Assembly (NCBI RefSeq): GCF_000768675.1
Contig: NZ_AVPI01000007.1
Location: 40,464-104,463, forward strand
Source of the DNA: Knoellia flava TL1
GTDB lineage: Bacteria; Actinomycetota; Actinomycetes; Actinomycetales; Dermatophilaceae
DNA length: 64,000 bases
Direction: 5' to 3'
The position numbers were made by a program, and so were the translations under genes. The notes beneath the pieces are model-generated. The model had not been told where the DNA came from and did no database searches. It saw only the letters and a list, made by a program, of their open reading frames with translations. How positions within the stretch are numbered: the first letter of the stretch is position 1; each line of letters opens with the position of its first letter. Below, piece by piece: positions 63,087 to 64,000 of the stretch.

Positions 63087-64000
63087 GTGAGCAGCACCGA
63101 GGTCACGACCCGGACCCCCGCGGGCTGGGTCTCTCTGTCCGCGGGTGAGCGCCACCTCCTCGTGCAGGGATCCGCGGCCTTCGCCGACGACCTGCGCGGC
63201 CCGCTCGGGGCCGGTGTCGCCGAGGTGCTCGAGGCCCTCTCGCGCGACGGCCTGCGCGCCCTCCCCGACTTCGCGCTCGTCGACTCCTCGGGTGAGCAGG
63301 CGCGCGTCGTCGTGCGCGGCGCGGCGGTCGTGCGCGCCGACGGTGACGACGTCACCGCAGAGGCCCGTATGCCGTGGCGCGACCTCGACGTCGCGGCCTC
63401 CGCTCTCGAGCTGGCCGGCCCCGGTGGCCGGGGCGGGTGGAAGAAGCCGCGCCGGCTCGGTCGTCCGGTCGTGGCCGCCGCGGCGCCGGAGGCCGCTGCC
63501 GGTCCGGAGGCCGCTGTCGATCCGGAGCCCGCTGCCGAGCCTGAGCCGACTCCCGAATCGGACGTTGCCCCCGAACAGGAGCCGACTCCAGAGCCAGAGC
63601 CGGCGCCCGCACCGACGCTCGAGGCGGAGCCGGACGGGCAGCCGGACGCCAGGTCGGTGTCCGAACCCGAGCTCGTGCCTGACCCCGAGCCGCAGGCCCC
63701 TCCCGTGCCGCCGGCCGACCTCACCCTGCCGCCGTCGGAGGAGTACGCCGGCGCCGCCCCCGCCGAACGGGTGGTCCCCGAGCCCGCACCGCAGCCGGAG
63801 AAGAAGGTCCTCATCGACAGCGTGCCGTGGCGCACCCTGCCCGAGGGCGACCGGTCCTCCGAGCCCGCCGCCGCGCAGCCTGCCCCACCCGCGGACGTCC
63901 CAGCGCCCCCGCCACCCGGCCAGCAGGTCCCCGACGCCGCCGACGGCCCGACCGGACCGGACAACTGGGGCCTCACCGGCCCGTCCCCCATGGCCGCCGG
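63087..64000 (+). CDS. Pro/Glu-rich protein, N-terminal part (runs off the window)
   Basis: An open frame from the GTG at 63087 to the window end (304 codons so far). MSSTEVTTRTPAGWVSLSAG opens a ~125-residue ordered domain (WRDLDVAASALELAGPGG). A long low-complexity stretch of Pro, Glu and Ala follows, with repeated PEPxP units (PEPAAEPEPTPESD). It follows PP2C by 11 bp in the same direction. Position beside PP2C and a pseudokinase fits an FHA-domain signalling protein, but no FHA domain is inside the visible part. Confidence 0.72.
   Translation, partial: MSSTEVTTRTPAGWVSLSAGERHLLVQGSAAFADDLRGPLGAGVAEVLEALSRDGLRALPDFALVDSSGEQARVVVRGAAVVRADGDDVTAEARMPWRDLDVAASALELAGPGGRGGWKKPRRLGRPVVAAAAPEAAAGPEAAVDPEPAAEPEPTPESDVAPEQEPTPEPEPAPAPTLEAEPDGQPDARSVSEPELVPDPEPQAPPVPPADLTLPPSEEYAGAAPAERVVPEPAPQPEKKVLIDSVPWRTLPEGDRSSEPAAAQPAPPADVPAPPPPGQQVPDAADGPTGPDNWGLTGPSPMAA

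Overview
The window looks like a high-GC actinobacterial chromosome spanning the replication origin. The order is gyrA-gyrB ... dciA-recF-gnd-dnaN-oriC-dnaA on one side and rpmH-rnpA-yidD-yidC-jag-rsmG-parA-parB-trxA-trxB-anti-sigma-sigM on the other. This order, the tRNA-Ile/tRNA-Ala pair and DUF3566 after gyrA, the DLW-39 mini-gene and several parS sites point to Actinomycetes. A member of Intrasporangiaceae or a close relative is my best guess, but that is inference.

Layout. (1) 1-3.4 kb: accessory DNA with a C5-cytosine methyltransferase and an unrecognised 390-aa protein. (2) 3.4-15.3 kb: an integrated element. A 44-bp direct repeat (3408-3451 = 15221-15264) comes from the 3' half of tRNA-Ala(TGC). 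It brackets an HNH endonuclease, a sigma-70 factor with a region-1.1-like N-terminus, a divergent two-gene AddAB-like helicase/nuclease cassette, an IS3-family element that removed the front of a tyrosine integrase, a zinc-finger protein, and a small basic protein with a DUF3892 partner. (3) 15.2-21.4 kb: tRNA-Ala, DLW-39, tRNA-Ile, DUF3566, gyrA, gyrB. (4) 21.7-38.1 kb: cargo separating gyrB from its usual neighbours dciA-recF. It holds a lipoprotein, a thioesterase, a methionine ABC transporter (metNIQ), an iron ABC transporter (fbpABC-like) with an IdeR-like box, a divergent adenylation-carrier-acyltransferase protein, an ABC exporter whose ATPase is fused to a secreted S15-type hydrolase, and a protealysin fused to an emfourin-like domain. 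(5) 38.2-44.6 kb: dciA, recF, gnd, dnaN, oriC, dnaA. (6) 44.7-54.8 kb: rpmH to sigM, with a parS cluster. (7) 54.8-64 kb: a pseudokinase with a discoidin-like exodomain, a NUDIX hydrolase, a PucR-type regulator, a D-amino-acid oxidoreductase, CCA tRNA nucleotidyltransferase, a PP2C phosphatase and the start of a Pro/Glu-rich protein. murJ, expected beside the pseudokinase, is absent here.

Main points of interest. The sigma factor and the nuclease-helicase pair look like one mobile module: the PD-(D/E)XK site sits at the N-terminus of the helicase, while the AddB-like partner keeps the Fe-S cysteines but appears to lack the nuclease core. A palindromic repeat family occurs in two intergenic gaps and once in frame inside the carrier-protein linker of an adenylating enzyme. 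The octamer GTATGCCG/CGGCATAC recurs about once per 1.5 kb in the core and is almost absent from the island. Several parS sites lie inside genes, always read as Val-Ser-Arg-Glu-Thr or a close variant.
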